A DNA stretch of 64,000 nt from Kitasatospora sp. NBC_01246 (GCF_036226505.1 NZ_CP108484.1:6200001-6264000); one strand, 5' to 3'; shown: positions 42,227-51,343, numbered from the stretch's first letter. Notes: a model not told the origin generated them from the sequence alone. Made by a program: numbers and translations.

Positions 42227-43779
42227 CAGTGACCCGCCTCCTGCTGGGTGTTGAGCACGTTGACGTTGCGGAACAGCGCCGAGGGGCAGCCGTGGCTGAC
42301 CGCCGCGACCTGGCCGGGCTGGGCCTTGCCGCAGTTGAAGGCCCCGCCGAGCACGTAGGTCTGCGGGCCGCCGACGGCCGCCATCGAGCCCCAGAAGTCG
42401 GTGGTGGTGGCCTGGTAGGCGAAGTCCTTGACCTGGCCCGCGAGTTCGCCGTTGCGGATGGCGTAGGCGCGCTGACCGGTGAACTGGAAGTTGTAGCGCT
42501 GCATGTCGATCGACCAGGAGCGGTCGCCGACGATGTACAGGCCGTTCTCCACGCCGGCGAACAGGCCCTCGGTGTCGGGGCCGTCGGCGGCCGGCTGGAG
42601 CGAGACGTTGGCCATCCGCTGGACCGGGACGTGGGCGGGGGAGTCGGCGAAGGCGCAGCCGTTGGAGCGGTCGAAGCCCTTGAGCTTCGCCATGCCGCGG
42701 TCGAGCTGGTAGCCGACCAGGACACCGTCCTTGACGAGGTCCCAGGACTGCGTGGCGACGCCCTCGTCGTCGTAGCCGATGGTGGAGAGGCCGTGCTCGG
42801 CGGTGCGGTCGCCGGTGACGTGCATCAGCTCGGAGCCGTAGCGCAGCGAGCCCAGCTTGTCGAAGGTGGCGAAGGAGGTGCCGGCGTAGGCGGCCTCGTA
42901 GCCGAGCGCGCGGTCCAGCTCGGTGGCGTGGCCGATCGACTCGTGGATCGTCAGCCAGAGGTTGGACGGGTCGACGACCAGGTCGTAGCGGCCCGGCTCG
43001 ACGCTCGGCGCCTTCATCTTCTCGGCCAGCAGGGCGGGCAGTTCGGCCAGCTCGGCGTCCCAGTCCCAGCCGGTGCCGCGCAGGTACTCGAAGCCGCGCC
43101 CGGCCGGCGGGGCCAGCGTGCGCATCGAGTCGAAGGCCCCGGTGCGCTCGTCCACCGAGGTGGCCTCCAGCGAGGGGTGCAGCCGGATCCGCTGCTGGGT
43201 GGTGACGGTGCCGGCGGTGTCGGCGTAGAACTTGTTCTCCTGCACCGTCAGCAGGCTGGCGCTGACGTGCGAGACGCCCTCGGCGCCGAGCAGGCGCGCG
43301 CTCCAGTCGGCGAGCAGCGCGGTCTTCTCCGCGTCCGGGACCTCGAACGGGTTCAGCTCGTACGCGGAGACCCAGGTGGCGTCCGGGTAGACCGGCTCGT
43401 CCGCCAGCTCGACGCGCTCCTTCGCACCGGCCGCCCGGCTGATCCCGCCGGACAGCCGGGCCACCGCGACGGCCTGTTCGGCGACCCGCGCCGCCGCGGC
43501 CCCGGTGAGGTCGACCCCGGCGGCGAAGCCCCAGGCGCCGTCCAGCAGCACCCGGACGGCGAAGCCGAGCTGGACGCTGTCGGAGGTGCCGGCCGGCCGG
43601 GCGTCGCGCAGCCGCCAGGACGCGCTGCGGACCCGCTCCAGGCGGAAGTCGGCGTGTTCGGCGCCGAGTTCCCGGGCGCGGGTGAGTGCCGCGTCGGCCA
43701 TGGCGCGCAGCGGGTAGGCGAGGAACAGCGGGTCGACGGCGCGCCCGTGCGGGGCGCCGGAACTGCTGGTCGGGGACAT
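42226..43779 (-). CDS. tldD: TldD-type zinc metalloprotease subunit
   Basis: A 517 aa catalytic partner. HESIGHATELDRALGYE near residue 280 is the HExxxH zinc motif of TldD. AFNCGKAQPGQVAAVSHGCPS closes the domain. The start is uncertain: ATG 43779 fits homologues but has no good ribosome site, while ATG 43845 would add 22 residues. The N-terminal 20 residues before LFLAYPLRAMADAAL are Ser/Gly-rich. It overlaps tldE by one base, so the subunits are made together. Confidence 0.93.
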   Translation of the reverse strand: MSPTSSSGAPHGRAVDPLFLAYPLRAMADAALTRARELGAEHADFRLERVRSASWRLRDARPAGTSDSVQLGFAVRVLLDGAWGFAAGVDLTGAAAARVAEQAVAVARLSGGISRAAGAKERVELADEPVYPDATWVSAYELNPFEVPDAEKTALLADWSARLLGAEGVSHVSASLLTVQENKFYADTAGTVTTQQRIRLHPSLEATSVDERTGAFDSMRTLAPPAGRGFEYLRGTGWDWDAELAELPALLAEKMKAPSVEPGRYDLVVDPSNLWLTIHESIGHATELDRALGYEAAYAGTSFATFDKLGSLRYGSELMHVTGDRTAEHGLSTIGYDDEGVATQSWDLVKDGVLVGYQLDRGMAKLKGFDRSNGCAFADSPAHVPVQRMANVSLQPAADGPDTEGLFAGVENGLYIVGDRSWSIDMQRYNFQFTGQRAYAIRNGELAGQVKDFAYQATTTDFWGSMAAVGGPQTYVLGGAFNCGKAQPGQVAAVSHGCPSALFRNVNVLNTQQEAGH

Positions 43780-43925
43780 CGGAGGCAAGCGGGCTCCCTG
43801 GTCGGGGGGATGACGGTGCGGGTACTCCGAACCGGGTACCCGCACGGCATCATGTCCCGTTCAGGGGGTTTCGGCCAGCGCATTCGGGCGGTGACACGCG
43901 GCGGCCGCCGCCCCCGGGGATCCGG

Positions 43926-45071
43926 TCAGCCGACCGTCTCCCACCAGCCGTCCAGCTCCGGCGGGTTGTCGACGTCCACCCGCTCGCCGGGGCGCGGCAC
44001 CGCGAGCGGGACGGCCTGCGCCTTGGCCTCGACCAGCAGCCGCTCGATCGGCTCGGCCCAGGGGTGCAGGCCCAGGTTGAAGGTGCACCAGTGGACGGGC
44101 ACCAGCAGGCCGGCGTTCAGCTCGCGGTGCGCGAGGACGGCGTCCTCCGGCGTCATGTGGATGTCCGCCCAGGCCGTGTCGTAGGCGCCGATCTGCATCA
44201 GGGCGGCGTCGAACGGGCCGTGCTGCTCGCCGATCCGCGCGTAGCCCTCGAAGTAGCCGGAGTCCCCGGTGTAGAAGACCTTGCGGGTCGGCCCGGCGAT
44301 CACCCAGGAGCCCCAGAGCGTGGTGTTGCGGGTCAGACCGCGCCCGGAGAAGTGGTGGGCGGAGGTGAGTGTGACGGCGAGTTCGCCGAGCGTGCAGGTC
44401 TCGTCCCAGTCCAGCTCGATGATCCGGTGCTCCGGGACGCCCCAGCGGCGCAGGTGGCCGCCGATGCCGAGCGGCACCGCGAAGGGCGCGGACTGGCTGC
44501 GGACCAGCCGCTTGACCGTCGCCATGTCCAGGTGGTCGTAGTGGTCGTGCGAGATGAGCACCGCGTCGACCTGCGGCAGCTCCTCCAGCTCGACCGGCAC
44601 CGGGTGCAGCCGCTTGGGGCCGACGTGCGCCGTGGGGGAGCAGCGCTCGCTCCAGACCGGGTCGAGCAGCACCCGGGTGCCCTCGATCTCGACCAGCGCG
44701 GAGGCGTGTCCGTACCAGGTGATCTCCACGCCCTCGGCGGCCTCGCGCGGTCCGCCGGCCGGGCGGACGGTGGGCACCGGGTGGGCCGGGACCCGGCCCT
44801 CGCGCTGGAACAGCATCCGGCGCACGGTGTCCCGGTCGATGTCCGGCGCGGACTTGGCCCGGGCCAGGGTGGACGGTGCGTTGTGGAAGACGCCGTCCCG
44901 GTACTGCGGGGAGTTGCGCACCCGGGCCTCCCGGGCGGCGTCCGGCCGCCGTCCGAAAGCCGCCGGCAGGTCGCGCAGCGACCAGGCGGCCGCTCCCGCG
45001 CCGGCCGCCAGGGCGGCCAGGGCCAGCAGTCGTCCCCGCCGGTGGGTGGTACCGGACTGTGCGTCGCTCAT
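43926..45071 (-). CDS. Membrane-anchored MBL-fold hydrolase (NAPE-PLD-like)
   Basis: A 381 aa protein. Residues 12-28 (RLLALAALAAGAGAAAW) form an N-terminal anchor or signal. The metallo-beta-lactamase core has ITWYGHASALVEI, ISHDHYDHLDMATV (HxHxDH), SAHHFSGRGLTRNTTLWGSW and YTGDSGYFEGY. This subgroup resembles NAPE-hydrolysing phospholipase D and UlaG-like enzymes. A lipid or phosphodiester substrate is plausible but unproven. It is divergent from fabG. Confidence 0.9.
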   Translation of the reverse strand: MSDAQSGTTHRRGRLLALAALAAGAGAAAWSLRDLPAAFGRRPDAAREARVRNSPQYRDGVFHNAPSTLARAKSAPDIDRDTVRRMLFQREGRVPAHPVPTVRPAGGPREAAEGVEITWYGHASALVEIEGTRVLLDPVWSERCSPTAHVGPKRLHPVPVELEELPQVDAVLISHDHYDHLDMATVKRLVRSQSAPFAVPLGIGGHLRRWGVPEHRIIELDWDETCTLGELAVTLTSAHHFSGRGLTRNTTLWGSWVIAGPTRKVFYTGDSGYFEGYARIGEQHGPFDAALMQIGAYDTAWADIHMTPEDAVLAHRELNAGLLVPVHWCTFNLGLHPWAEPIERLLVEAKAQAVPLAVPRPGERVDVDNPPELDGWWETVG

Positions 45072-45412
45072 CCGTGCTCTGCCTTCGCTCGTCGCCGTGG
45101 CCGTCGGGCCCCGCGCGCCGGGACCCGTCCGGGAACTTCGGTACGGCCGGCCCCGGTCGTCCCGCACCACGGGGGCAACGGGTGCGCCCCGTCGCGTTGT
45201 TCCCGGAAAACCGCCGCAGTGGACGCCACAAGGGTAGGCCGGGGCGGTCGGGGACCGGGGACGGGCGGGCCCCGGTACGGATTGTCGGATTGCGACAGTT
45301 CCTTCGGTGAGGCGCTGTGGGAGCCCGATTCGTCGCCGCCCGGGGCCGACCGATAGCGTCACACTGCGTGCTCATACCGACGTACGCGCACACTACGGAG
45401 AGAGGTGGATCG
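45072..45412. other. Divergent intergenic region (341 bp) upstream of fabG
   Basis: No gene is seen. TAGCGT at 45354-45359 is a plausible -10 for fabG, giving a leader near 47 nt with GGAGAGAGG at 45398-45406. TGTCG-GATTG-CGACA (45283-45297 approx.) is a weak dyad that might bind a fatty-acid regulator. Confidence 0.5.
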
Positions 45413-46132
45413 TTGAGCCGCTCGGTTCTCGTCACCGGAGGAAACCGGGGCATCGGCCTCGCGATCGCCCTGGCCTTCGCCGAGGCGGGCGACAAGGTCG
45501 CCATCACCAGCCGCTCGGGTGAGGTTCCCGCGGAGCTGGCCAAGTACGACGTGCTCGCGGTGCGCTGCGACATCACCGACAACGCGCAGGTCGACGCGGC
45601 GTTCACGGAGATCGAGGCCAAGCACGGCGGGGTCGAGGTGCTGGTCGCCAACGCGGGCATCACCCACGACACCCTGCTGCTGCGGATGTCCGAAGAGGAC
45701 TTCACCTCCGTCGTGGACACCAACCTGACCGGGGCGTTCCGGGTGGTCAAGCGCGCCTCCAAGCTGATGATGCGCGCGCGCAAGGGCCGGGTCGTGCTGA
45801 TCTCCTCGGTGGTCGGTCTCACCGGCTCCCCGGGCCAGGCCAACTACGCCGCCTCCAAGGCCGGCCTGGTCGGCTTCGCGCGCTCGCTGGCGCGTGAGCT
45901 CGGCCCGCGCAACATCACCGTCAACGTGGTCGCCCCCGGCTTCGTCGACACCGACATGACCGCAGTGCTCAGCGACGAGCGCCGCGCGGAGATCGTCTCG
46001 GGCGTGCCGCTGGGCCGCTACGCGGCGCCCGCCGAGGTCGCCAACACCGTGCGGTTCCTCGGTTCGGACGAGGCCGCGTACATCACCGGAGCCGTCATTC
46101 CCGTAGACGGCGGATTGGGCATGGGTCACTGA
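45413..46132 (+). CDS. fabG: 3-oxoacyl-ACP reductase (FabG), TTG start
   Basis: A 239 aa NADPH-dependent SDR that reduces 3-oxoacyl-ACP in fatty acid synthase II. VTGGNRGIGLAIA is the cofactor motif. ISSVVGLTGSPGQANYAASKAGL holds the catalytic Ser, Tyr and Lys (YxxxK present). NVVAPGFVDTDMT follows. TTG 45413 is selected because GGAGAGAGG ends 6-7 nt upstream and homologues begin with SRSVLVTGG. FabI starts 3 nt after the stop. This pair is the actinobacterial counterpart of mabA-inhA. Confidence 0.96.
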   Translation: MSRSVLVTGGNRGIGLAIALAFAEAGDKVAITSRSGEVPAELAKYDVLAVRCDITDNAQVDAAFTEIEAKHGGVEVLVANAGITHDTLLLRMSEEDFTSVVDTNLTGAFRVVKRASKLMMRARKGRVVLISSVVGLTGSPGQANYAASKAGLVGFARSLARELGPRNITVNVVAPGFVDTDMTAVLSDERRAEIVSGVPLGRYAAPAEVANTVRFLGSDEAAYITGAVIPVDGGLGMGH

Positions 46133-46134
46133 GC

Positions 46135-46902
46135 ATGAGTGGAATCCTTGAGGGCAAGCGGATCCTGATCACTGGAGTGCTGATGGAGTCCTCCATCGCC
46201 TTCCACACCGCGAAGCTCGCGCAGGAGCAGGGCGCGGAGATCATCCTCACCGCCTTCCCCCGGCCCAGCCTCACCGAGCGGATCGCCAAGAAGCTGCCGA
46301 ACCCGGTCAAGGTGCTGGAGCTGGACGTCTCCAGCGAGGAGCAGCTGGCCGGCATCGCCGACCAGGTCCGCGAGCACCTGCCGACCCTGGACGGCATCGT
46401 CCACTCGATCGGCTTCGCCCCGCAGGACGCCCTGGGCGGCAACTTCCTGAACACGCCGTGGGAGTCCGTGGCGACCGCCATGCACGTCTCGGCGTTCTCG
46501 CTGAAGTCGCTCACCACGGCGCTGCTGCCGCTGATGCAGGACGGCGGCTCGGTCGTCGGTCTGACCTTCGACGCGCAGTTCGCCTGGCCGAAGTACGACT
46601 GGATGGGCCCGGCCAAGGCCGCGCTGGAGGCCACCTCCCGCTACATGGCCCGTGAGCTCGGCGACCGCAACATCCGGGTCAACCTGGTCTCGGCCGGCCC
46701 GATCGGCTCGATGGCCGCCAAGTCCATCCCGGGCTTCGCGGACCTCGCCGCCACCTGGGACACCCGCTCCCCGCTGAAGTGGGACCTCTCCGACCCGGAG
46801 CCGGCCGGCCGCGGCGTCGTCGCCCTGCTCTCGGACTGGTTCCCGAAGACCACCGGCGAGATCGTCCACGTGGACGGCGGCCTGCACGCCATCGGCGCCT
46901 GA
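46135..46902 (+). CDS. fabI: Enoyl-ACP reductase (FabI/InhA)
   Basis: A 255 aa NADH-dependent reductase finishing each fatty-acid elongation cycle. ILITGVLMESSIAFHTAKLA is the InhA-type cofactor loop. FDAQFAWPKYDWMGPAKAALE has the catalytic Tyr-x6-Lys. GPIGSMAAKSIPGF is the substrate loop, and the end is VDGGLHAIGA. It is the expected target family of triclosan/isoniazid-type inhibitors. It is co-transcribed with fabG and followed by a strong terminator. Confidence 0.97.
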   Translation: MSGILEGKRILITGVLMESSIAFHTAKLAQEQGAEIILTAFPRPSLTERIAKKLPNPVKVLELDVSSEEQLAGIADQVREHLPTLDGIVHSIGFAPQDALGGNFLNTPWESVATAMHVSAFSLKSLTTALLPLMQDGGSVVGLTFDAQFAWPKYDWMGPAKAALEATSRYMARELGDRNIRVNLVSAGPIGSMAAKSIPGFADLAATWDTRSPLKWDLSDPEPAGRGVVALLSDWFPKTTGEIVHVDGGLHAIGA

Positions 46903-46915
46903 CCGCTGCCCGCAC

Positions 46916-46957
46916 CACCGCGGCCCGGCACCCCTCCTGGGGTGTCGGGCCGCGGTG
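46916..46957. terminator. Hairpin terminator after fabI
   Basis: A 19 bp stem (one G-T pair) 46916-46934 with 46939-46957 and a TCCT loop, between convergent fabI and the GntR gene. Confidence 0.85.
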
Positions 46958-46999
46958 CTGTGCGGGCCCCGCGCACGTCGGTGCGCACGGCGTCGGTCG

Positions 47000-47674
47000 T
47001 CAGGCGTCGGGCGGGGTGCAGGCGCCGATGGCACGGCCGGCCTCGACCGAGGCGCGCTGCGGGTCGCCGGCCCGGATCGCGTCGAGGATCTTGTCGTGCC
47101 CGAGGTAGCGCTCGGCGATCAGCTCCGGGCCGACGTCGTGGCGCAGGTGGGCGCGGGTGACCTCGCCGAGGTCGGCGTAGACGGCGGCGAGGACGTCGTT
47201 GTGGGCGGCGGCGACCACGGCCTGGTGGAAGGCGGCGTCGGCCTGGATGAAGTCCTCGGCGTCGCCGGAGCGCCAGGCGTCCTCGCGGCGGGCCAGCGTG
47301 GCGTCCAGCAGGGCGAGGTCGCGCGCGGTGCGGCGGGTGGCGGCCAGGCCGGCCGCGGAGGTCTCCAGGGTCACCCGCAGCTCGGCGACCTGCGACTGGT
47401 CGGCGTCGGCGAAGCGGCGGTGCATGACCCCGGCCAGCTCGCTGGTGGCCAGGACGTAGGTGCCCGAGCCCTGGCGGATGTCCAGCAGCCCGTTGTGGGC
47501 GAGGGCGCGGACCGCCTCGCGGACGGTGTTGCGGGCGACGCCGAGCTCCTCGACCAGCGCGGCCTCGGTCGGGATGCGTGAGCCGACGGGCCACTCGCCC
47601 GAGGTGATCTGGGCGCGCAGTTGCGCGATCACCTGGTCGGACAGCGGGGTGCGCCTCGGAGAGGACAGCGCCAC
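47000..47674 (-). CDS. FadR-subfamily GntR transcriptional regulator
   Basis: A 224 aa repressor-type protein. PLSDQVIAQLRAQITSGEWPVGSRIPTEAAL and LGVARNTVREAVRALAHNGLLDIRQGSGTYV form the GntR winged HTH. The C-terminal all-helical FCD domain includes DAAFHQAVVAAAHNDVL, where the Asp/His metal ligands of FCD lie. GTG 47674 has AAGGAG 5 nt upstream. It is divergent from an MFS exporter whose start overlaps a perfect palindrome. It probably represses that exporter in response to a small ligand. Confidence 0.94.
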   Translation of the reverse strand: MALSSPRRTPLSDQVIAQLRAQITSGEWPVGSRIPTEAALVEELGVARNTVREAVRALAHNGLLDIRQGSGTYVLATSELAGVMHRRFADADQSQVAELRVTLETSAAGLAATRRTARDLALLDATLARREDAWRSGDAEDFIQADAAFHQAVVAAAHNDVLAAVYADLGEVTRAHLRHDVGPELIAERYLGHDKILDAIRAGDPQRASVEAGRAIGACTPPDA

Positions 47675-47781
47675 GGGGACTCCTTGCGGCTTTGGGTCGG
47701 CGGTGGGGGCGTCGGCCGGCGGGTGGGTCGGCTTGGGGCGGGTCGGGACATCATGCCAAGTCGAGGATGCGCTAATTCATC

Positions 47782-47798
47782 CCATCATTCTATGATGG
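47782..47798. promoter_or_regulatory. Probable GntR operator overlapping the MFS start
   Basis: CCATCAT-TCT-ATGATGG is a perfect 7-3-7 palindrome in an AT-richer patch between divergent gntR and MFS genes. The right arm contains the MFS ATG, so binding would block transcription start directly. Confidence 0.6.
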
Positions 47799-49105
47799 CT
47801 CCCATGCCTTCCGCAGCAGACACCACCACCACCCCACGGACCGGGGCCGGACCGCAGACCGAGCGGCCCGCCACCGGCGCATCCGCCTCCGCCCGCCGGG
47901 GCACGTACCTCGGCTGGTTGTTCGCCGTCGCGATCGCCGCCGCCGCCTTCAACCTCCGGCCCGTGGTCACCAGCCTCGGGCCGCTGCTCGACCAGGTCCG
48001 CACCGACCTCGGGATGAACCCGACGCTGGCCGGCCTGCTGACCGCCGTCCCCTCGCTCTGTTTCGCGCTGTTCGGCTTCGCCGCGCCCGGCATGGCCCGG
48101 CGGTTCGGGCCGATCGCGGTGGTCGCGGCCGGCATGGGAGCGATCACGGCCGGCGTGCTGGCCCGCTCGTTCGCCGGCGGCACGGCGGTGTTCCTGCTGC
48201 TCACCGCCCTCGCGCTGGCCGGGGTGGCGGTCTCCAACGTGCTGATCCCGGTGGTGATCAAGCGCTACTTCCCGGAGAAGGTCGGTCCGATGATCGGCCT
48301 GTACTCCATGTCGCTGTCGGCCGGCACCGCGCTCGCCGCCGCCGTCACCGTGCCGCTGACCAGCGCGCTCGGCGGGGACTGGCGGGTAGGCCTGGGCGTC
48401 TGGGCGGCCCTCGGCGCGGTCGCGCTGCTGCTCTGGCTGCCGGTCGCGGTGACCAGGCGCGAGCGCGGCGGGAAGACCGGCGGGGCGGTCGCCAAGCTGC
48501 CGATCACCCGTAGCCGGACCGCCTGGGCGATGGCCTGCTTCTTCGGCCTCCAGGCCACCGGCGCCTACGTGGTGATGGGCTGGCTGCCGAAGATCTTCCA
48601 GGACGCGGGGGTCTCCGAGGGCACCTCCGGGGTGCTGCTGGCCCTGACCATGGTGATCGGCGTCCCGGTCTCCTTCGTGCTGCCCAACCTCGCCGCGCGC
48701 CGCGGCGACCAGCGGCTCTTCGTCGTGGTGCTGGCCTCCTGCGGCATCGCCGGGTACGCCGGGCTGGCGCTGGCGCCGGCCGGCGTGCCGTGGGTCTGGG
48801 CGACCCTGGTCGGCCTCTCCAACTGCGCCTTCCCGCTGGTGCTCACCATGATCGGCCTGCGGGCCCGGACGGCCGGCGGGGTGGCCCAGCTCTCCGCGTT
48901 CGCCCAGGGCGTCGGCTACCTCATCTCCATCCCCGGCCCGATCCTGATCGGCCGGCTGTACCAGGCCACCGGTGAGTGGTACCTGCCGCTGGGCTTCCTC
49001 GCCGTGCTGCTGGTGCCCCAGATGCTGTTCGGCCTGCGGGCCGCGCGGGCCCGGCACATCGAGGACGAGGCGGTCCTCCCGGCCGCCGCCGGCGCCGCGG
49101 CGTAG
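47792..49105 (+). CDS. MFS transporter of the CynX/NimT family
   Basis: A 437 aa permease with 12 predicted helices. AAAFNLRPVVTSLGPLLDQVRTDLG is the CynX/NimT first-helix signature. NVLIPVVIKRYFPEKVGPMIGLYSM is in the loop after helix 4, and LTMIGLRARTAGGVAQLSAFAQGVGY in the second half. Relatives export cyanate, nitroimidazole or other small toxic compounds. The start is one of ATG 47792, 47795 or 47804; none has a ribosome site, so leaderless translation is likely. It is probably repressed by the divergent GntR protein. Confidence 0.92.
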   Translation: MMAPMPSAADTTTTPRTGAGPQTERPATGASASARRGTYLGWLFAVAIAAAAFNLRPVVTSLGPLLDQVRTDLGMNPTLAGLLTAVPSLCFALFGFAAPGMARRFGPIAVVAAGMGAITAGVLARSFAGGTAVFLLLTALALAGVAVSNVLIPVVIKRYFPEKVGPMIGLYSMSLSAGTALAAAVTVPLTSALGGDWRVGLGVWAALGAVALLLWLPVAVTRRERGGKTGGAVAKLPITRSRTAWAMACFFGLQATGAYVVMGWLPKIFQDAGVSEGTSGVLLALTMVIGVPVSFVLPNLAARRGDQRLFVVVLASCGIAGYAGLALAPAGVPWVWATLVGLSNCAFPLVLTMIGLRARTAGGVAQLSAFAQGVGYLISIPGPILIGRLYQATGEWYLPLGFLAVLLVPQMLFGLRAARARHIEDEAVLPAAAGAAA

Positions 49106-49151
49106 CGGGGCCGCTGACGGGCGGGCACGACCGGGGTGGGAGAATCCGGTC

Positions 49152-49274
49152 ATGCCCGTACTCGACCCGAATCCCACCGACGGCCACAAGAAGCTCGGCC
49201 AGATCGCCGCACTGATCGTCGGCATCGTGGTGCTGCTGGCGATCGTCGCCACGGTGGCCCAGAACCTCGGCTGA
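49152..49274 (+). CDS. SGM_5486-family small membrane protein
   Basis: A 40 aa protein: hydrophilic start MPVLDPNPTDGHKKLGQ, then one helix IAALIVGIVVLLAIVATVAQ. The family (name from memory) is described as transporter-associated and sits next to the MFS gene in streptomycetes. GGGAGAATCC precedes ATG 49152. It lies 47 bp after the MFS stop, so co-transcription is likely. A strong hairpin follows. Confidence 0.8.
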   Translation: MPVLDPNPTDGHKKLGQIAALIVGIVVLLAIVATVAQNLG

Positions 49275-49321
49275 TCCGCCGCGCGGCCCGCCGGGGCCGA
49301 TCCGGCCGGTCAGCGACGCTT

Positions 49322-49347
49322 GGCCGGTCCGCGCCCGCGGACCGGCC
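49322..49347 (+). terminator. Hairpin terminator after the small membrane protein
   Basis: GGCCGGTCCGC (49322-49332), loop GCCC, GCGGACCGGCC (49337-49347), perfect 11 bp. Confidence 0.75.
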
Positions 49348-49464
49348 GCGGTACCGCACGCCGACCGCCGGTGAACGGCGCACGATGACACCCGGCACCC
49401 CGGAGAGTGGCGGCAACCGGCGGCATCGCGCCCCCGGGCCGCTTTTCTGCCAAGCTTGCTGGGT

Positions 49465-49992
49465 ATGAGCGCCGACACGCCCCGCAGGATCATCGTTCTC
49501 CGCCATGCCAAGGCCGACTGGCCCGACGGCGTCGACGACCACGAGCGGCCGCTGGCCGACCGGGGCCGCCACCAGGCCCCGGAAGCCGGCCGCTGGCTCG
49601 CCGACTCCGGCATCAACCCCGACTACGTGCTCTGCTCCACGGCCCTGCGCACCCGTGAGACCTGGAAGCTCGCCGCGCACGAACTGCCGAAGCGCGCCCG
49701 CAGGACGGTGTACGAGGACCGGATCTACGAGGCCAGCCCCGGGGAGATCATCGCCGTCCTCCAGGAGACCCCCGAGGACCACCCCGACGTGGTGCTGGTG
49801 GGCCACAACCCGGGCGTACTCGGGCTGACCCAGGTGCTGGCCGGGGACGAGGGCGACCGGGAGGCGCTGGAGCGGCTGCGGCTCGGCGGCTTCCCGACCG
49901 CGGCCGTCGCGGTGCTCAGCTTCGACGGCTCCTGGAAGGGCGTCGAGCCGGGCGTGGCCGCGCTGGTCTCGTACTTCACGCCGCAGGACTGA
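49465..49992 (+). CDS. SixA-like histidine phosphatase
   Basis: A 175 aa protein of the phosphoglycerate-mutase-like fold. IIVLRHAKADW carries the catalytic RH(G/A) His14, CSTALRTRETW the second Arg, and VVLVGHNPGVLG the second His. In E. coli SixA acts on phosphohistidine of phosphotransfer proteins; in actinobacteria the target is unknown. ATG 49465 fits the conserved start; a TTG 9 nt earlier is possible. It is convergent with serB and shares its terminator. Confidence 0.92.
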   Translation: MSADTPRRIIVLRHAKADWPDGVDDHERPLADRGRHQAPEAGRWLADSGINPDYVLCSTALRTRETWKLAAHELPKRARRTVYEDRIYEASPGEIIAVLQETPEDHPDVVLVGHNPGVLGLTQVLAGDEGDREALERLRLGGFPTAAVAVLSFDGSWKGVEPGVAALVSYFTPQD

Positions 49993-50036
49993 GCCGAACG
50001 GCCCCCGCGCCGCCCGGTCCGGGCGCGGTGGCCGAA

Positions 50037-50068
50037 GAGGGGCACGAGGACCGGTCCTCGTGCCCCTC
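50037..50068. terminator. Bidirectional terminator between sixA-like gene and serB
   Basis: A perfect 32 bp palindrome (GAGGGGCACGAGGACC and its complement) placed between convergent genes. Confidence 0.85.
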
Positions 50069-50086
50069 GGGTGCGTCCGGCCGCGG

Positions 50087-51343
50087 CTACTCGGTCGGCG
50101 TGCCGTCCAGCGCGTCGGCCGCCTCGACCTCTTCGCGGGTGATGCCCAGCAGGTACAGCACGGTGTCCAGGAAGGGCACGTTCACCGCGGTGTCGGCGGC
50201 CTCCCGGACCACCGGCTTGGCGTTGAACGCCACGCCCAGCCCGGCCGCGTTCAGCATGTCCAGGTCGTTGGCGCCGTCGCCGATCGCGACGGTCTGCTCC
50301 AGCGGCACCTTCGCCTGCTCGGCGAAGCGGGCCAGCCAGCGGGCCTTGCCGGCCCGGTCCACGATCTCGCCGACCACCCGGCCGGTGAACCTGCCGTCCA
50401 CCACCTCCAGGGTGTTGGCCGCCGCGAAGTCCAGGCCCAGCTGCTCCACCAGGTGGTCGGTGACCTGGGTGAAGCCGCCGGAGACCACCGCGACCTGGAA
50501 GCCCAGCCGCTGCAGCGTGCGGATCAGGGTCCGCGCGCCCGGGGTGAACCTGACCTCGGCGCGGACCTTCTCGGTCACTCCGGCGTCCAGGCCGGCCAGC
50601 AGCGCGACCCGGGCGTGCAGCGACTCGGCGAAGTCCAGCTCGCCGCGCATCGCCGCGGCCGTCACCGCGGCGACCTCCGCCTCGCAGCCCGCGTGGGCGG
50701 CGAAGAGCTCGATCACCTCGTCCTGGATCAGCGTGGAGTCGACGTCCATCACCACCAGGCGCTTGGCCCGGCGTTCCAGGCCCGCCGCGACCACCGCGAT
50801 GTCCACCCGCTGCTGGGCCGCCTCCTGGGCCAGCGCGGCGCGCAGCGTGTCCGTGGCGACACCGGAGACGGCCAGCTCGACCGCGGTCACCGGGTACTTG
50901 GCCAGCCGGAAGACGCGGTCGATGTTGCCGCCCGAGTCGGTGATCCGGGAGGTGAGCGCCGAGACCGCGGTGGCGGTCAGCGGGTGGCCGAGCACGGTGA
51001 CGTGCGAACGGCCCTCGCGGCGCGGCCGGTTGTCGCCGATGCCGGAGATGATCTCGGCCTGGAGCTTCTGCTCCTCGGCCCAGCGGTGCACGGTGGAACG
51101 CAGCTCGCCCTCGGCACCGGGCGCGGTCGGCGGGGTGACCAGGGCGCACAGCGTTATCCGGCCGCGGGTGACGACCTGCTCGATGTCGATGACGTCGACG
51201 CCGAACCCGGACAGGGTGGCGAAGAGACCGGCGGTGATGCCGGGGCGGTCCTTGCCGAACACCTTGACGAGCAGGGTGCGCTCGTCCTCGGTCCGGGGCT
51301 GCGGGGCGGGGAACGGCTCGGCGGCCAAGGGCGATGCGTTCAT
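50087..51343 (-). CDS. serB: Phosphoserine phosphatase
   Basis: A 418 aa enzyme for the last step of serine synthesis. It has an N-terminal ACT domain (LLVKVFGKDRPGITAGLFATL), a second ACT-like region (SHVTVLGHPLTATAVSALTSRI), then the HAD phosphatase: VVMDVDSTLIQDEVIE (DxDST nucleophile), VAVVSGGFTQVTDHL and TVAIGDGANDLDMLNAAGLG. Two ACT domains are normal for actinobacterial SerB and allow serine feedback. GGGAG lies 6 nt before ATG 51343. It is divergent from the FHA-ABC gene. Confidence 0.96.
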   Translation of the reverse strand: MNASPLAAEPFPAPQPRTEDERTLLVKVFGKDRPGITAGLFATLSGFGVDVIDIEQVVTRGRITLCALVTPPTAPGAEGELRSTVHRWAEEQKLQAEIISGIGDNRPRREGRSHVTVLGHPLTATAVSALTSRITDSGGNIDRVFRLAKYPVTAVELAVSGVATDTLRAALAQEAAQQRVDIAVVAAGLERRAKRLVVMDVDSTLIQDEVIELFAAHAGCEAEVAAVTAAAMRGELDFAESLHARVALLAGLDAGVTEKVRAEVRFTPGARTLIRTLQRLGFQVAVVSGGFTQVTDHLVEQLGLDFAAANTLEVVDGRFTGRVVGEIVDRAGKARWLARFAEQAKVPLEQTVAIGDGANDLDMLNAAGLGVAFNAKPVVREAADTAVNVPFLDTVLYLLGITREEVEAADALDGTPTE

